A model generated the notes under the pieces. That model did not search any database and was not told where the DNA came from. It saw only the letters and a list, made by a program, of their open reading frames with translations. From Veillonella montpellierensis DSM 17217 (lineage in GTDB: Bacteria; Bacillota; Negativicutes; Veillonellales; Veillonellaceae), in contig NZ_AUFY01000003.1 in the NCBI RefSeq assembly GCF_000426745.1, forward strand, positions 1 to 64,000: a stretch of 64,000 nucleotides of DNA, read 5' to 3'. Of this stretch, positions 55,519 to 64,000 are shown one piece after another. The translations under genes were made by a program, and so were the position numbers. Position 1 is the stretch's first letter. Each line of letters begins with the position of its first letter.

Positions 55519-56019
55519 TTATATATGAAGACGCCGCTCTATACATTTGGCTAATACAACTGCAATCATACCTGTCACCATCTGAGGCCAACTCATGGGG
55601 AATAAGATAAGTGGCTGCATCGCATCAGGAATGTGAAATAAAGAAAGTATTAAGCATGTGCCTAAATACAAAACAATCATCTTTACTAATGCTGCTACGA
55701 TAGCAGTAACTAAGACTGGCATATATCTCATATAGTAAACAGTCACACAAAATAATATGCTACCCAAGGCTACTACAGGTAGTAAAGGGATTAACTTTAG
55801 CATACCTTGTAAAAACGCTACTACAGGTGCTACTACAGCAATAGAGATGCCTGCCCACAATCCATACTTCCATGTAGCAAGTATCATACACGTCCCCACT
55901 AATGAACCAATAATAAACATACTCGTCATCATTGGTAACGGCACCCACAATCGTAAGCTTTGACTTAAAAGAGTTATGGCCAGTAGCAATGACGTTCCTG
56001 TTAAATCACGAATTTTCAT
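55519..56019 (-). CDS. ECF-type transporter S component, substrate unknown
   Basis: This 166-aa membrane protein has five to six helices with the small-residue pattern of energy-coupling-factor S components (SMFIIGSLVGTCMILATWKYG, then VVALGSILFCVTVYY). No ATPase or T component is adjacent, so it would share the EcfAA'T module. The vitamin it binds is unclear; biotin, pantothenate and niacin types are possible. It starts 4 bases after the transaminase stop, using GGAAGG inside that gene, so the two are coupled. Confidence 0.65.
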   Translation of the reverse strand: MKIRDLTGTSLLLAITLLSQSLRLWVPLPMMTSMFIIGSLVGTCMILATWKYGLWAGISIAVVAPVVAFLQGMLKLIPLLPVVALGSILFCVTVYYMRYMPVLVTAIVAALVKMIVLYLGTCLILSLFHIPDAMQPLILFPMSWPQMVTGMIAVVLAKCIERRLHI

Positions 56020-56023
56020 AGTC

Positions 56024-56881
56024 TTATGGCAATCCTTCCAACATAACTTTTTCTAAACTTTCACGTAAACGCATAGTAACAGGACCTGGTTTTCCATCCC
56101 CTGCTTGCATACGATCAAGCTTGACAATAGGAATAACGCCTCCAATTGTATCCGTAAAGAATAGTTCATCAGCTTGTTCTATAAATTCACGATCGCATTC
56201 TTTCTCGATTAGAGTCACCCCACAACTAGGTGCAACACGTGTGGCAATCATTTGTCGCGTAATTCCTTTTAAAATAAGATCATTCGCTGGATATGTGTAT
56301 AAAATACCATCTTTTACAGCGAATACATTAGAACAAGCACCTTCTGTACAAATATTATCACGGAACAGAATAGCCGAATATGCCGTTTTTTTTTCTGCCT
56401 TCGTTTGTGCTAAGATATTAGGCACTAAATTCAAGGACTTAATTGAACAATGTAGCCATCGTTCATCTGGCAATGTAATTGCTTTCACGCCTTTGCCATA
56501 TGCGGCAATAGTATCTAAATCGAGTGGTCGAATATACATCAACATCTGTGGTTCTAGCTTGGATCTGTCATAGGCATGATGACGAGGTGCAACACCACGA
56601 GTAATTTGCAGATAAATATATCCTTCCGTAATATCGCTTTGTTCAATCATTATTTCATGTAATTCTGTTAAATCATCAGGTGTCATTCTAACGGGAATAT
56701 CCATTTCTCTCATAGAACGATATAACCGGTCTTGATGGTATGATAGAGCAAAACATCTACCATTTACAACACGACAAACTTCATAAACACCATCGCCAAA
56801 GCAATATCCTCTATCATCTACACTAACAACTTTCGCACCTGGCTCAATAAATTCGCCATTAAAATAAGTTAACTCTTTCAT
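56024..56881 (-). CDS. dat: Class IV aminotransferase, D-amino-acid transaminase type
   Basis: The 285-aa protein fits PLP-dependent fold type IV. It begins ELTYFNGEFIEPGAKVVSVDDRGY, has the PLP lysine in SIKSLNLVPNILAQ near residue 145, and the GITRQMI and TEGACSNVF motifs. The N-terminus and length resemble Bacillus D-alanine aminotransferase (283 aa), which makes D-glutamate and D-alanine for cell wall. Branched-chain aminotransferase or 4-amino-4-deoxychorismate lyase are less likely alternatives. The ATG at 56879-56881 has AGAGG 7 bases upstream and is preferred over one 16 codons earlier. Confidence 0.85.
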   Translation of the reverse strand: MKELTYFNGEFIEPGAKVVSVDDRGYCFGDGVYEVCRVVNGRCFALSYHQDRLYRSMREMDIPVRMTPDDLTELHEIMIEQSDITEGYIYLQITRGVAPRHHAYDRSKLEPQMLMYIRPLDLDTIAAYGKGVKAITLPDERWLHCSIKSLNLVPNILAQTKAEKKTAYSAILFRDNICTEGACSNVFAVKDGILYTYPANDLILKGITRQMIATRVAPSCGVTLIEKECDREFIEQADELFFTDTIGGVIPIVKLDRMQAGDGKPGPVTMRLRESLEKVMLEGLP

Positions 56882-56966
56882 TACTACACCTCTTTCATGA
56901 AATTTTATACTTTCATTATACCACAACATAATTCAAAACTATGGTGTATAACAGCATATGTTGACA

Positions 56967-58073
56967 TTAATTTCCTAATACATATTTTCTCACAGGGTTT
57001 GGTAGTACTTGTAATGCTAATGCTGTGATATATGACATACTAACAGCACACATATAAATGGATAAAACATGTATTACAGTGTATTGTAATTGTAGGTATA
57101 CCATCATATTAGACAGTATCAATAACATAAATGGGTGAACTAAGTAAATACCATAAGAGCATTTACCAATTTGCTCCCAAAACATTCGCGACCCATCGTT
57201 CATAGGAGATGCATAAAATAAAAATAAAAAGAAGATTGTCCCCACGCCAGTATATACTACCCCCATAGGGCTTAATTGATGAACCGTATATACGCTTTCT
57301 AAAAGTGTGTACTTCCATACGTACATCACATAATAATAGGCTCCCAGCATACATGTGACTGATACAATAAATCCTATGGCTAGGAGTATTCGATATCGCC
57401 AAAGAATCTCCATAATTTGTTCATATCGTTCTGCCATCATAGCACCTAATAAGAATATCCATACATAAAAAATTACACAATAATTTAACCGCATATCAAA
57501 GGCATATTGAATATATGGATTGGCAAAAGATAATACTCTGCCTGCTACATAAGATGACCAATAATCAATACCAATTTGGATAAGTAACAATACAGCAAGC
57601 CATAGTACTGGATGTGGCTCGATCAATCGTACAAGCCACCGCCAAAGAGGCATTAAAAGATAAAACCATAATAAAATAACCATAAAATATAAATGATAAT
57701 ACCCGGTGCCAAAAATTAGTGATTTTATCAATACAATAGGATGAAAGATTGAAAAATCCTGTAACGTAATTGCTGTATGAATCATATATAATACGGACCA
57801 AATTATATAGGGCCATAAAACGACTTGTATTCTACGCTTTAAAAAGTCTTTATACGAAAATGAATCATAAATTGATGTATGATAAAATAGCCCAAAAGCA
57901 GATAAAAAGAAGAATGCTGGTACAGAAAAGCGCGATAAAATTTCTAACAAACCAATCAATTGTATATTTGCTAGAGGATTTGTTAATGCCATAGAACCTA
58001 CATGAATAGCGATAACGCCTAACATGCACAAGCCTCTCATATAGGTAATCTCTGGTAAAAATGGTTTACGCAA
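56967..58073 (-). CDS. Acyltransferase-3 family membrane protein
   Basis: About ten membrane helices with the family start EITYMRGLCMLGVIAIHVGS, in which Arg and His are the likely catalytic residues, and SRFSVPAFFFLSAFGLF. Such integral enzymes add acetyl or succinyl groups to surface polysaccharides or lipids. The start is probably the TTG at 58071-58073, 9 bases after AGGAGG. The GTG at 58080-58082 directly touches the ribosome site. It follows the DUF4127 gene by 33 bases in the same direction, so both may act on the cell envelope. Confidence 0.87.
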   Translation of the reverse strand: MRKPFLPEITYMRGLCMLGVIAIHVGSMALTNPLANIQLIGLLEILSRFSVPAFFFLSAFGLFYHTSIYDSFSYKDFLKRRIQVVLWPYIIWSVLYMIHTAITLQDFSIFHPIVLIKSLIFGTGYYHLYFMVILLWFYLLMPLWRWLVRLIEPHPVLWLAVLLLIQIGIDYWSSYVAGRVLSFANPYIQYAFDMRLNYCVIFYVWIFLLGAMMAERYEQIMEILWRYRILLAIGFIVSVTCMLGAYYYVMYVWKYTLLESVYTVHQLSPMGVVYTGVGTIFFLFLFYASPMNDGSRMFWEQIGKCSYGIYLVHPFMLLILSNMMVYLQLQYTVIHVLSIYMCAVSMSYITALALQVLPNPVRKYVLGN

Positions 58074-58106
58074 TATACCCACCTCCTACCAATGTATAAA
58101 ATAGTG

Positions 58107-59795
58107 TTAGTTAGTACTTGTTTCTGTTGTGGATGTAACATGTCCTAATCCATTTTCATCAACGCTTGATGCACCACGAGTCGCCACTGCGGCTTCAGAT
58201 TGCTTTCGTATATCTCTTTGTAAAGGTGCTATTGGTTCATCATATACAGAAATTTCTGTTTCAAACAATCGTCCCCAAGGGAATCTAGCAGATACTGTAC
58301 GTGGATCGAGGGATAAATATTTTTCAGCAAAATCTTGAACCCGTTCATTCATATAGTTTTCTAATTTACTATTCAACTCACCTGTATATCTCACATTATC
58401 TAACCGGATTGTATCTTGCATACGATACACATCCTTACGGATATTAGCCTGATATGCCCAATTATCTAAATACTGTTGTGTCAACATTTTATTATGATTA
58501 TGAACAGGCATAGCTGTTGCCAAAATGCTTTGAGCAATAGCATAGCCTATCGAATTACTAGCCGTATTCCATCCATTATACGATTCCACTCGATATAATA
58601 AATCTCGCTGATACAATCCGAACACTAGCGTATTATCAGAACCATTAGAATATGCAATATCAATAATATTCGTCTGAACTCCATTATGAATGGCTGTTTC
58701 GATGTGATCTAAAAAGGAATTCGTGCTTTTAGAGATCATAGGGAAATTTTCAAATGCCTCTGACTCACCAGTGCTTTTAGTTAGTGGCGTATTAACTGCT
58801 AATAATACATCTGGTTTACCAGTAGTAATCATCGTACCACCGACAGCAGTTACGTGTTCTGCAATAGTTTTGGCTACAGTCTGATCTTCGTAGTGTGGTA
58901 TTGTATCTCCAGCACCACCCAATGGATAGATAACTTCGAATGTTGGATGTAATTGTAGTTTATCAACTCTAGCTCGTGCTATGAGTAATAATCCAAGTTG
59001 ATCTGCTCCTGGGAAGCTACCATATTCACTACTTGAAATATTCTTACTGTATGCCGCTAAATATCTACCTTCTAATGCTGATTGTGATAATGAACTTGTA
59101 TCATCATGGCCTAGTGCAAAATAGGTAAATGTATGGTTGCGCGTTAAATCAATAAGTGATTTATTGACTTTCATATTCTCTGCACGACGATTAAACCAAT
59201 CCTGCAAATACTCTATAGGCACATAAGTTTGCAAATTCATAAGTTCTGCCATTTCATCATCACTTAATCGGCTATCATCCATTTTATCTTGTAGTGCAGC
59301 AATCCTAAAAATTGCAGGTCCATAATCACCATAATAAGCTGGTTCAACTCCACCTCCACTAGCCCGTGGCGATCGCATTACCGTTCCAAAACCATAAAAA
59401 GGTATTTTCGGATATTCCTTTTTTAAAGATTCAATTCTATTAACTCGTTTTGTTAATGTAGATAAAGGTAAATTATGCTTCCGTGAATCTACTAATCCTC
59501 CATAAATCAACGTATCCGTACTCAATACCATAACATCTGCACGATGAGCATTCTCTTCCACCCAATCCCATATTTTATCTGCTTGTCCTTTATAATTTTT
59601 CCCAGAAATCAAATACATTGGTGGTGTTATTACATCATATCCAGCTCCCTCTGCCGTTTCTACAGTATACTTTAGGCTTACTGGTCTATCGTCTTGAGGT
59701 ACATATAAAATAGTTTCTGCCTCAACTTTTGTGGCATGGCCCCATACCAACGATACAATAGTTACCATAATTGCTAGATATACTTTTTTATTCAT
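58107..59795 (-). CDS. Exported DUF4127 family protein
   Basis: The signal peptide covers residues 1 to about 27 (VYLAIMVTIVSLVWG, cleavage near VEA). The mature start ILYVPQDDRPVSLKYTV is the DUF4127 hallmark, followed by DVMVLSTDTLIYGGLVDSR and VMRSPRASGGG. The family is large (about 500-560 aa), mostly in Firmicutes, and of unknown function. Conserved Asp, Arg and His residues suggest an enzyme acting outside the cell. The ATG at 59793-59795 lies 8 bases after GAGGAG. It is paired with an acyltransferase gene. Confidence 0.9.
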   Translation of the reverse strand: MNKKVYLAIMVTIVSLVWGHATKVEAETILYVPQDDRPVSLKYTVETAEGAGYDVITPPMYLISGKNYKGQADKIWDWVEENAHRADVMVLSTDTLIYGGLVDSRKHNLPLSTLTKRVNRIESLKKEYPKIPFYGFGTVMRSPRASGGGVEPAYYGDYGPAIFRIAALQDKMDDSRLSDDEMAELMNLQTYVPIEYLQDWFNRRAENMKVNKSLIDLTRNHTFTYFALGHDDTSSLSQSALEGRYLAAYSKNISSSEYGSFPGADQLGLLLIARARVDKLQLHPTFEVIYPLGGAGDTIPHYEDQTVAKTIAEHVTAVGGTMITTGKPDVLLAVNTPLTKSTGESEAFENFPMISKSTNSFLDHIETAIHNGVQTNIIDIAYSNGSDNTLVFGLYQRDLLYRVESYNGWNTASNSIGYAIAQSILATAMPVHNHNKMLTQQYLDNWAYQANIRKDVYRMQDTIRLDNVRYTGELNSKLENYMNERVQDFAEKYLSLDPRTVSARFPWGRLFETEISVYDEPIAPLQRDIRKQSEAAVATRGASSVDENGLGHVTSTTETSTN

Positions 59796-59898
59796 AATCA
59801 CAGCTCCTCATAAATACATGAATGATTTTATCGGTTCATAAGTACTATATATTTTTTCATTATATCATTTTTTTAAACTCATAGCATATACGCTTCTT

Positions 59899-60540
59899 TT
59901 AGGAAACCTTTGGTAATTCCCAATGAAAATAAACGGCTAACATTCGTATAATAAATACAACCATAAAGGAAATATAAGCTTTCATGATTTCCATGTCATA
60001 AATAGACATCACATAATATATGATACCTCCAATTATAGAAGGCAACGCATATACTTCTTCTTTTAGGACTGATGGAATGCGCTTGGCTAATACATCACGA
60101 ATGATACCACCTCCCACAGCCGTAACAACTCCTAAAATAACGATAAGAGTAGCCATATGAGGAAACAAAATATATCCTACAGATGCGCCAGTAACTGTAA
60201 AAGAAGCGAGTCCTAACGCATCAGCTATCAAATACAGAATACGACTCCACTTCCCCATTAAAGGCACTGTTAACATTTTTCTATAATCTCTTCTATATAT
60301 TAGAAATATAAGAAGCGTCACCACAATAGTGATGCCCACGTATAATCCTGATGTCAATGAATTAGGCGGAATTCGTCCCACCAATATATCCCGAATAATA
60401 CCACCACCAATAGCTGTTGCTAATGCAAGAACAGTCATGCCAAAAATATCCATTCTTCTAGCAACACCTACTAATGCACCAGAGATAGCAAACGCAATGG
60501 TTCCAATAATTTCAAATACATACCATAAATATTCCATCAT
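59899..60540 (-). CDS. TRIC-type (UPF0126/YadS) cation channel family protein
   Basis: This 213-aa protein has seven helices in two similar halves, each with the glycine signature ATAIGGGIIRDIL and VTAVGGGIIRDVL that marks prokaryotic TRIC channels. They form trimers and conduct potassium or sodium, although a glycine link was also proposed for UPF0126. The first ATG (60538-60540) overlaps the stop of a tiny upstream frame, and there is no ribosome site of its own, so translation is probably re-initiation. This is the last minus-strand gene before the direction switch. Confidence 0.88.
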   Translation of the reverse strand: MMEYLWYVFEIIGTIAFAISGALVGVARRMDIFGMTVLALATAIGGGIIRDILVGRIPPNSLTSGLYVGITIVVTLLIFLIYRRDYRKMLTVPLMGKWSRILYLIADALGLASFTVTGASVGYILFPHMATLIVILGVVTAVGGGIIRDVLAKRIPSVLKEEVYALPSIIGGIIYYVMSIYDMEIMKAYISFMVVFIIRMLAVYFHWELPKVS

Positions 60541-60566
60541 TACATATATGATAATGCATTACTCAT
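60540..60566 (-). CDS. Possible 8-codon leader peptide before the TRIC gene
   Basis: ATG at 60564-60566 lies 8 bases after AGGAGA and reads M-S-N-A-L-S-Y-M, ending in TAA whose last bases form TAATG with the TRIC start. The only good ribosome site upstream of the TRIC gene therefore serves this peptide, suggesting translational coupling. It is too short for sequence evidence of selection. Confidence 0.4.
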   Translation of the reverse strand: MSNALSYM

Positions 60567-60914
60567 TATCATAGTCTCCTTTCATTTATAAACAACTACG
60601 TATGATTAACTATGAGATTAAAGTATACTCTATCCATCATATAACGTTAATTTTAAAAATATGCTCCGACAATTGTACTAATTATATGTCATATACACCT
60701 ATAGTAAGAATACCTTCTTACTATAAATCTATCATACATCCTCTATATACCAATTATTATTTCACATCTGTTTTTATACATGTCAACTATAGATTCGTAT
60801 ATGTACCGAAAGAAATCTCCTGATACTTATTGTACACTATATCGTAAATATATTAATATAGTAAATATATGTTACAATGATTATACTATAAACATATACA
60901 TAGAAAGGAATCAT

Positions 60915-61415
60915 ATGAGTGAAGATGAAATTTATATGCAATTAGCCCTAGAAAAGGCTCATCAAGCTTATGCACTAGATGAAGTGCCAATTGGTGCCGT
61001 CATCATCTATAACGGTCAAGTGATTTCTGCGCAGCATAATCGTCGTGAACTAGACCATGATGCGACAGCTCATGCTGAAATATTAGCAATTCAAGAGGCC
61101 TGTAAAAAATTAAATAGGTGGAGGTTGACCGGTTGTAGCCTATATGTTACCATAGAACCGTGCCCCATGTGTGCTGGTGCTATCGTAAATAGTCGTATGT
61201 CACGAGTTATCTATGGCAGCAGTGACTACAAGGGTGGTGCAGTCGAGTCTTTATTTAATATACTCACTCATCCTGGCTTAAACCACGAACCAGAAATAGT
61301 CAGTGGTATTTTAGCTGATGAGTGTAGCCAAATCATGAAACGATTTTTTAAAGAACGACGCAAATCGCGGAGGAGTACCCAAGTGGCTGAAGGGTCCGCA
61401 CTCGAAATGCGGTAG
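60915..61415 (+). CDS. tadA: tRNA-specific adenosine deaminase TadA
   Basis: TadA converts A34 to inosine in tRNA-Arg(ACG). The zinc motifs are HAE (H53, E55) and PCPMC (C83, C86), and the typical LDEVPIGAVI and NRRELDHDATAHAE segments are clear. The frame opens at 60780, but homology starts at the ATG at 60915, which follows AGAAAGGAATCAT. The last 16 residues are encoded by the tRNA-Ser gene that begins at 61369: the stop TAG (61413-61415) lies inside that tRNA. The family core ends at about FFKERRK, so the tail is extra. Confidence 0.95.
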   Translation: MSEDEIYMQLALEKAHQAYALDEVPIGAVIIYNGQVISAQHNRRELDHDATAHAEILAIQEACKKLNRWRLTGCSLYVTIEPCPMCAGAIVNSRMSRVIYGSSDYKGGAVESLFNILTHPGLNHEPEIVSGILADECSQIMKRFFKERRKSRRSTQVAEGSALEMR

Positions 61416-61459
61416 GTCGGGTAACCGGCGCGGAGGTTCAAATCCTCTCTCCTCTGCCA
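61369..61459 (+). tRNA. tRNA-Ser (anticodon CGA)
   Basis: A 91-base class II tRNA: acceptor GGAGGAG with CTCCTCT (one G-T pair), D-arm, anticodon stem CCGCA/TGCGG with loop CTCGAAA (anticodon CGA), long variable arm GTCGGGTAACCGGC, T-arm GGAGG-TTCAAAT-CCTCT, discriminator G and encoded CCA. It decodes TCG. It overlaps the 3' end of tadA by 47 bases, so the two probably share one transcript that must be cut to release the tRNA. Confidence 0.97.
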
Positions 61460-61514
61460 ATAACTTTCAATAACAACATCTTTAATATATAGTGTTAACC
61501 ACTTATCTTCTGTG

Positions 61515-61557
61515 AACTGTTTACTATATTCAGACGTATAGTAAGCAGTTTTCTTTT
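61515..61557 (+). terminator. Terminator of the tadA-tRNA-Ser unit
   Basis: AACTGTTTACTATA (61515-61528) pairs with TATAGTAAGCAGTT (61537-61550), with one G-T pair, followed by TTCTTTTT on the plus strand. It fits a single tadA-tRNA transcript. Confidence 0.85.
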
Positions 61558-61559
61558 TA

Positions 61560-61940
61560 GTAATCGCATATACTTTATATTCATGAAAAGAAATCAGAGT
61601 ATATATGTTATGTAGAATAAATCCGTGTAAGAAACTATCCTATGTATACAGGCATCAATGATGCTTCATATCAATACACTCAAATAAATAATTATATATT
61701 CCCTACTATAGGCATCTATAATATAACTATATCAGGTAAAGATATAGATAGTACTCTTTATTGTATACATAATTCTATAGTTTACACTGCTAAAATTTAC
61801 ATTCTATATTACTATATCTATTTCCATACAAATAAAAGACATAGTGAACTATCAATAATCCACTATATCTTTTTACATAACATACTAGTATGTTATATCA
61901 CGCTATGATATATTCCTACTAAACATATACCTAATCAATC
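61560..61940. other. AT-rich spacer
   Basis: An open frame of 88 codons (61642-61908) is made mostly of Ile, Tyr and Asn and has no ribosome site, so I do not call it a gene. I see nothing else. Confidence 0.4.
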
Positions 61941-62309
61941 TTAAATTTCCGCAATTACCTCTACTTCAGCTAGCATACCTGCTGGAATATCTTTAACAGC
62001 AAAACAGCTACGTGCTGGTTTACTTATAAAATAGTTACTATATATGTCATTAAATTCTCCAAAATCTTCTATATTCGCCAATAAGCATGTTGTTTTAATC
62101 ACTTTAGAATAATCAGAACCTGCTTCATGTAATATAGCCTCAATATTTTTACATATCTGTTCTACCTGTGCTCTTATTCCTTCTTGAGGCCTATTAGTAC
62201 TAGGATCAATCCCGATCTGACCAGATATATATATTAAATTACCACTAATTTTAGCTTGAGAATAAGGTCCTAATGCCTTTGGTGCTTGATTTGTATGAAT
62301 TGTTTTCAT
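61941..62309 (-). CDS. ridA: RidA family enamine/imine deaminase
   Basis: The 122-aa protein matches RidA, which hydrolyses reactive 2-aminoacrylate released by PLP enzymes. Seen here: ALGPYSQAKISGNLIYISGQIG near the start, the VEQICKNIEAIL helix and the C-terminal PARSCFAVKDIPAGMLAEVE with the substrate-binding Arg. Length is typical. GGAGGAATGAGTA precedes the ATG at 62309. It is the only minus-strand gene right of 60.6 kb. Confidence 0.94.
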   Translation of the reverse strand: MKTIHTNQAPKALGPYSQAKISGNLIYISGQIGIDPSTNRPQEGIRAQVEQICKNIEAILHEAGSDYSKVIKTTCLLANIEDFGEFNDIYSNYFISKPARSCFAVKDIPAGMLAEVEVIAEI

Positions 62310-62795
62310 TACTCATTCCTCCATATACTACTACAACGCTTTATTAATCACCATTCCTATTAATATTCAATTCACTATCTAGGTAGATTAATCATTATAA
62401 TAGTACTATAATACTTTAAAAGTTGCTATATTACTTCTACATTTTCTATATAATCGTATTTATAATATCTTCTTTCTTTTACTCACCATCTATTATATTT
62501 CTAAAATCACTGTATCATTATATCTATAATCGATACAATATACTGAAAAATATATATCTTTCTAGACTAGATACATATAAGTAAAATGTTCTCTACCTAT
62601 GAATTATCAATTTTTATATCAAGTAACAATCACACACTTCTATGTAAATACATTAGCATATATTATTGGTATCATCCATATCTATCAAAAATCTAAATAA
62701 AGAGTATCTAATACTATACATGCTTTTCTTCAATACTACTTGCTATAATTACTATATTACTACTATAAATAAACAAGAATTTTCCGGAGCCCATT
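62310..62795. other. AT-rich divergent spacer between ridA and ogt
   Basis: It should hold promoters for both divergent genes. The sequence is so rich in A and T that I cannot choose any, and no palindrome of note is visible. Confidence 0.4.
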
Positions 62796-63299
62796 ATGAT
62801 TTATCACTATCAATATAAAACGCCTATATTTACTACGATAAATTTATATGCCACTGAAACAAATCTTGTAAGTCTTACTTTACCTACACAAACATATCTA
62901 ACGAATGATCCCATTTGTACGATACATAAAGTGCATGAAAACACAGCTTTACTAGAAACTTGTAACTGGCTATCTATATATCTACAAAGCAGAGCACCCT
63001 CATTTCTACCACCTATTGCACCTATAGGCAATAGTTTTCAAAAGACCGTTTGGCAAGAATTATTAACGATTCCTTATGGAACGACAACTACTTATGGCAC
63101 AGTGGCAAAAAAAGTAGCCATATTACTAAAAAAATCACGTATGTCACCACAAGCTATTGGCCGCGCTGTAGGACATAACCCCATACCAATTATTATTCCT
63201 TGTCATCGTGTCATCGGTTGTCAAGGACGTCTTCTAGGGTATAACGGTGGAGTTGATGCTAAACTAACCTTATTACACTTAGAAGGCATTACTCTATAG
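62796..63299 (+). CDS. ogt: Methylated-DNA--protein-cysteine methyltransferase
   Basis: This suicide enzyme takes methyl groups from O6-methylguanine onto its Cys. The active-site motif is IPCHRVIG with Cys136. The DNA-binding segment FQKTVWQELLTIPYGTTTTYG and the conserved AIGRAVGHNPI are present. The C-terminal NGGVDAKLTLLHLE is normal. The 167-aa length is that of Ogt rather than the long Ada. CGGAG lies 6 bases before the ATG. Confidence 0.95.
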   Translation: MIYHYQYKTPIFTTINLYATETNLVSLTLPTQTYLTNDPICTIHKVHENTALLETCNWLSIYLQSRAPSFLPPIAPIGNSFQKTVWQELLTIPYGTTTTYGTVAKKVAILLKKSRMSPQAIGRAVGHNPIPIIIPCHRVIGCQGRLLGYNGGVDAKLTLLHLEGITL

Positions 63300-63442
63300 A
63301 TTACATTTTCTATATATTATTATGTCGCTACTAATGACACACATAGTATTAGTAGTATAATAGTAGTTATATCGATATAAAGTGTACCATTACAAGTATT
63401 AACTTGATACTTTCTAATCTTTATACACACTAAGGAGTTATA

Positions 63443-64000
63443 ATGTTTCTATCACGATGTATTCTTTTATTAACGGCCTTTATATGGGGGTCTACATTTA
63501 TTGCTCAACGAATGATTGCTGACAGTATTAGCCCGTTAGGCTACAATGGTATTCGTTTCTTACTAGGCGCTATTACAATTCTACCGCTAATCTATAAATT
63601 CAAGAGCAAACCTCCACAACATAAGCCCAGTTGTTCTCTACTACTAGCCGGTAGTCTTTGTGGCTTTATGTTATTCGCTGGTGCTACCTTACAACAATAT
63701 GCACTTGCTTTTACCACTGCCGGAAAAGCTGCCTTTTTAACCTCTTTATATATTGTATTAGTACCAATTGCAGGCCTTCTATTCGGACAACGATTAAAGT
63801 TAACTAGCCTATGTGGTGTTATGGTAGCCCTTATTGGCGCTACTCTATTAACTTGGCAAGGTGATACGTATATAGCTATTGGTGATATAGTATTGTTAAT
63901 TAGTACATTATTTTGGGTCGCACATATTCTATTGCTTAATAAATTTACACAAGAGTTTAAACCATTTCCTTTAGCATTTGTACAATTCATGAGTTGTGGT
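63443..64000 (+). CDS. EamA/DMT-family transporter, N-terminal part (runs off window)
   Basis: I translated this frame by eye. The ATG at 63443 follows TAAGGAGTTATA, and 186 codons are open to the window end. It begins with a helix ending in the EamA motif AFIWGSTFIAQ, then GYNGIRFLLGA, and LQQYALAFTTAGKAAFLTSLYIVLVP is split between two helices. At least six membrane segments are present, about 60% of the family length. The substrate is unknown. It is a different subgroup from the EamA gene at 13 kb. Confidence 0.88.
   Translation, partial: MFLSRCILLLTAFIWGSTFIAQRMIADSISPLGYNGIRFLLGAITILPLIYKFKSKPPQHKPSCSLLLAGSLCGFMLFAGATLQQYALAFTTAGKAAFLTSLYIVLVPIAGLLFGQRLKLTSLCGVMVALIGATLLTWQGDTYIAIGDIVLLISTLFWVAHILLLNKFTQEFKPFPLAFVQFMSCG

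Noticed and set aside
61642-61908. Plus-strand frame of 88 codons
   Set aside because: It consists mostly of Ile, Tyr, Asn and Thr, has no ribosome site and matches nothing. An AT-rich spacer gives such frames by chance.
63328-63355. Terminator after ogt
   Set aside because: CTACTAAT/ATTAGTAG pairs over 8 bp but no T run follows, and the spacer is rich in such repeats.
1-64000. CRISPR array or classical defence island
   Set aside because: I saw no regularly spaced direct repeats and no cas, restriction or known abortive-infection genes.

Overview
The window is AT-rich chromosomal DNA from an anaerobic, lactate/dicarboxylate-type Negativicute, most likely Veillonella or a close relative. The case rests on gene content: class I fumarase/tartrate dehydratase with two dicarboxylate-type carriers, malic enzyme, Fhs/FchA one-carbon genes, a DUF4127 protein, a RuBisCO-like protein beside LarE, and AT-rich spacers. 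Nearly every gene from 1 to 60.5 kb is on the minus strand. Direction changes at about 60.6-60.9 kb, after which tadA, tRNA-Ser, ogt and an EamA transporter read rightward, with ridA still on the minus strand.

Layout. 0-0.3 kb: 5' part of an IS200/IS605 TnpA with a terminal hairpin. 0.4-2.7 kb: CBS protein, rlmH, walJ. 2.7-5.2 kb: operon of a RuBisCO-like protein, a three-cysteine LarE and a 151-aa unknown. 5.7-6.7 kb: flavodoxin and DUF3793 protein. 7.0-10.6 kb: glnS plus an exported protein, and a 2-hydroxyacid dehydrogenase homologue without its catalytic Arg and His. 11.3-12.4 kb: phage or polyvalent-protein remnant with two overlapping frames. 12.4-15.5 kb: mscL, an EamA exporter, thrC. 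15.7-18.9 kb: fragment of a giant polyvalent phage protein, next to the 3' end of tRNA-Lys(CTT). 19.5-21.5 kb: SHOCT protein, moaA, MOSC protein. 22.2-28.2 kb: xanthine/urate-type permease, BTAD/TPR regulator, fchA, fhs. 28.6-34.7 kb: organic-acid region (SLC13 carrier, two-subunit fumarase/tartrate dehydratase, AraC regulator, DAACS carrier). 34.8-38.0 kb: moeA, mobA-mobB fusion, thiT. 38.2-42.3 kb: malic enzyme, speD, a phosphodiesterase, rdgB and rph. 42.5-45.5 kb: histone-deacetylase-family amidohydrolase overlapping a hydantoinase-A-type ATPase. 45.6-48.1 kb: thioesterase, murI, membrane protein, CofE-like ligase. 48.4-52.1 kb: DUF1232, DUF697-like protein, SDR, TSUP permease, YerC. 52.4-55.3 kb: metNIQ methionine importer under a SAM-I riboswitch with a readable terminator/antiterminator. 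55.5-60.5 kb: ECF S component, D-amino-acid transaminase, acyltransferase, DUF4127, TRIC channel.

How the genes fit together. Fumarase, malic enzyme and the two carriers fit uptake and interconversion of malate, fumarate or tartrate, with AraC as the likely local regulator. moaA, MOSC, moeA and mobAB belong to molybdenum cofactor synthesis, split over two loci. Fhs and FchA make and recycle formyl-/methenyl-THF. The least explained units are the RuBisCO-like/LarE operon, the HDAC/hydantoinase pair, the catalytically altered dehydrogenase and the polyvalent phage remnants. No CRISPR array, rRNA or obvious defence island was seen.
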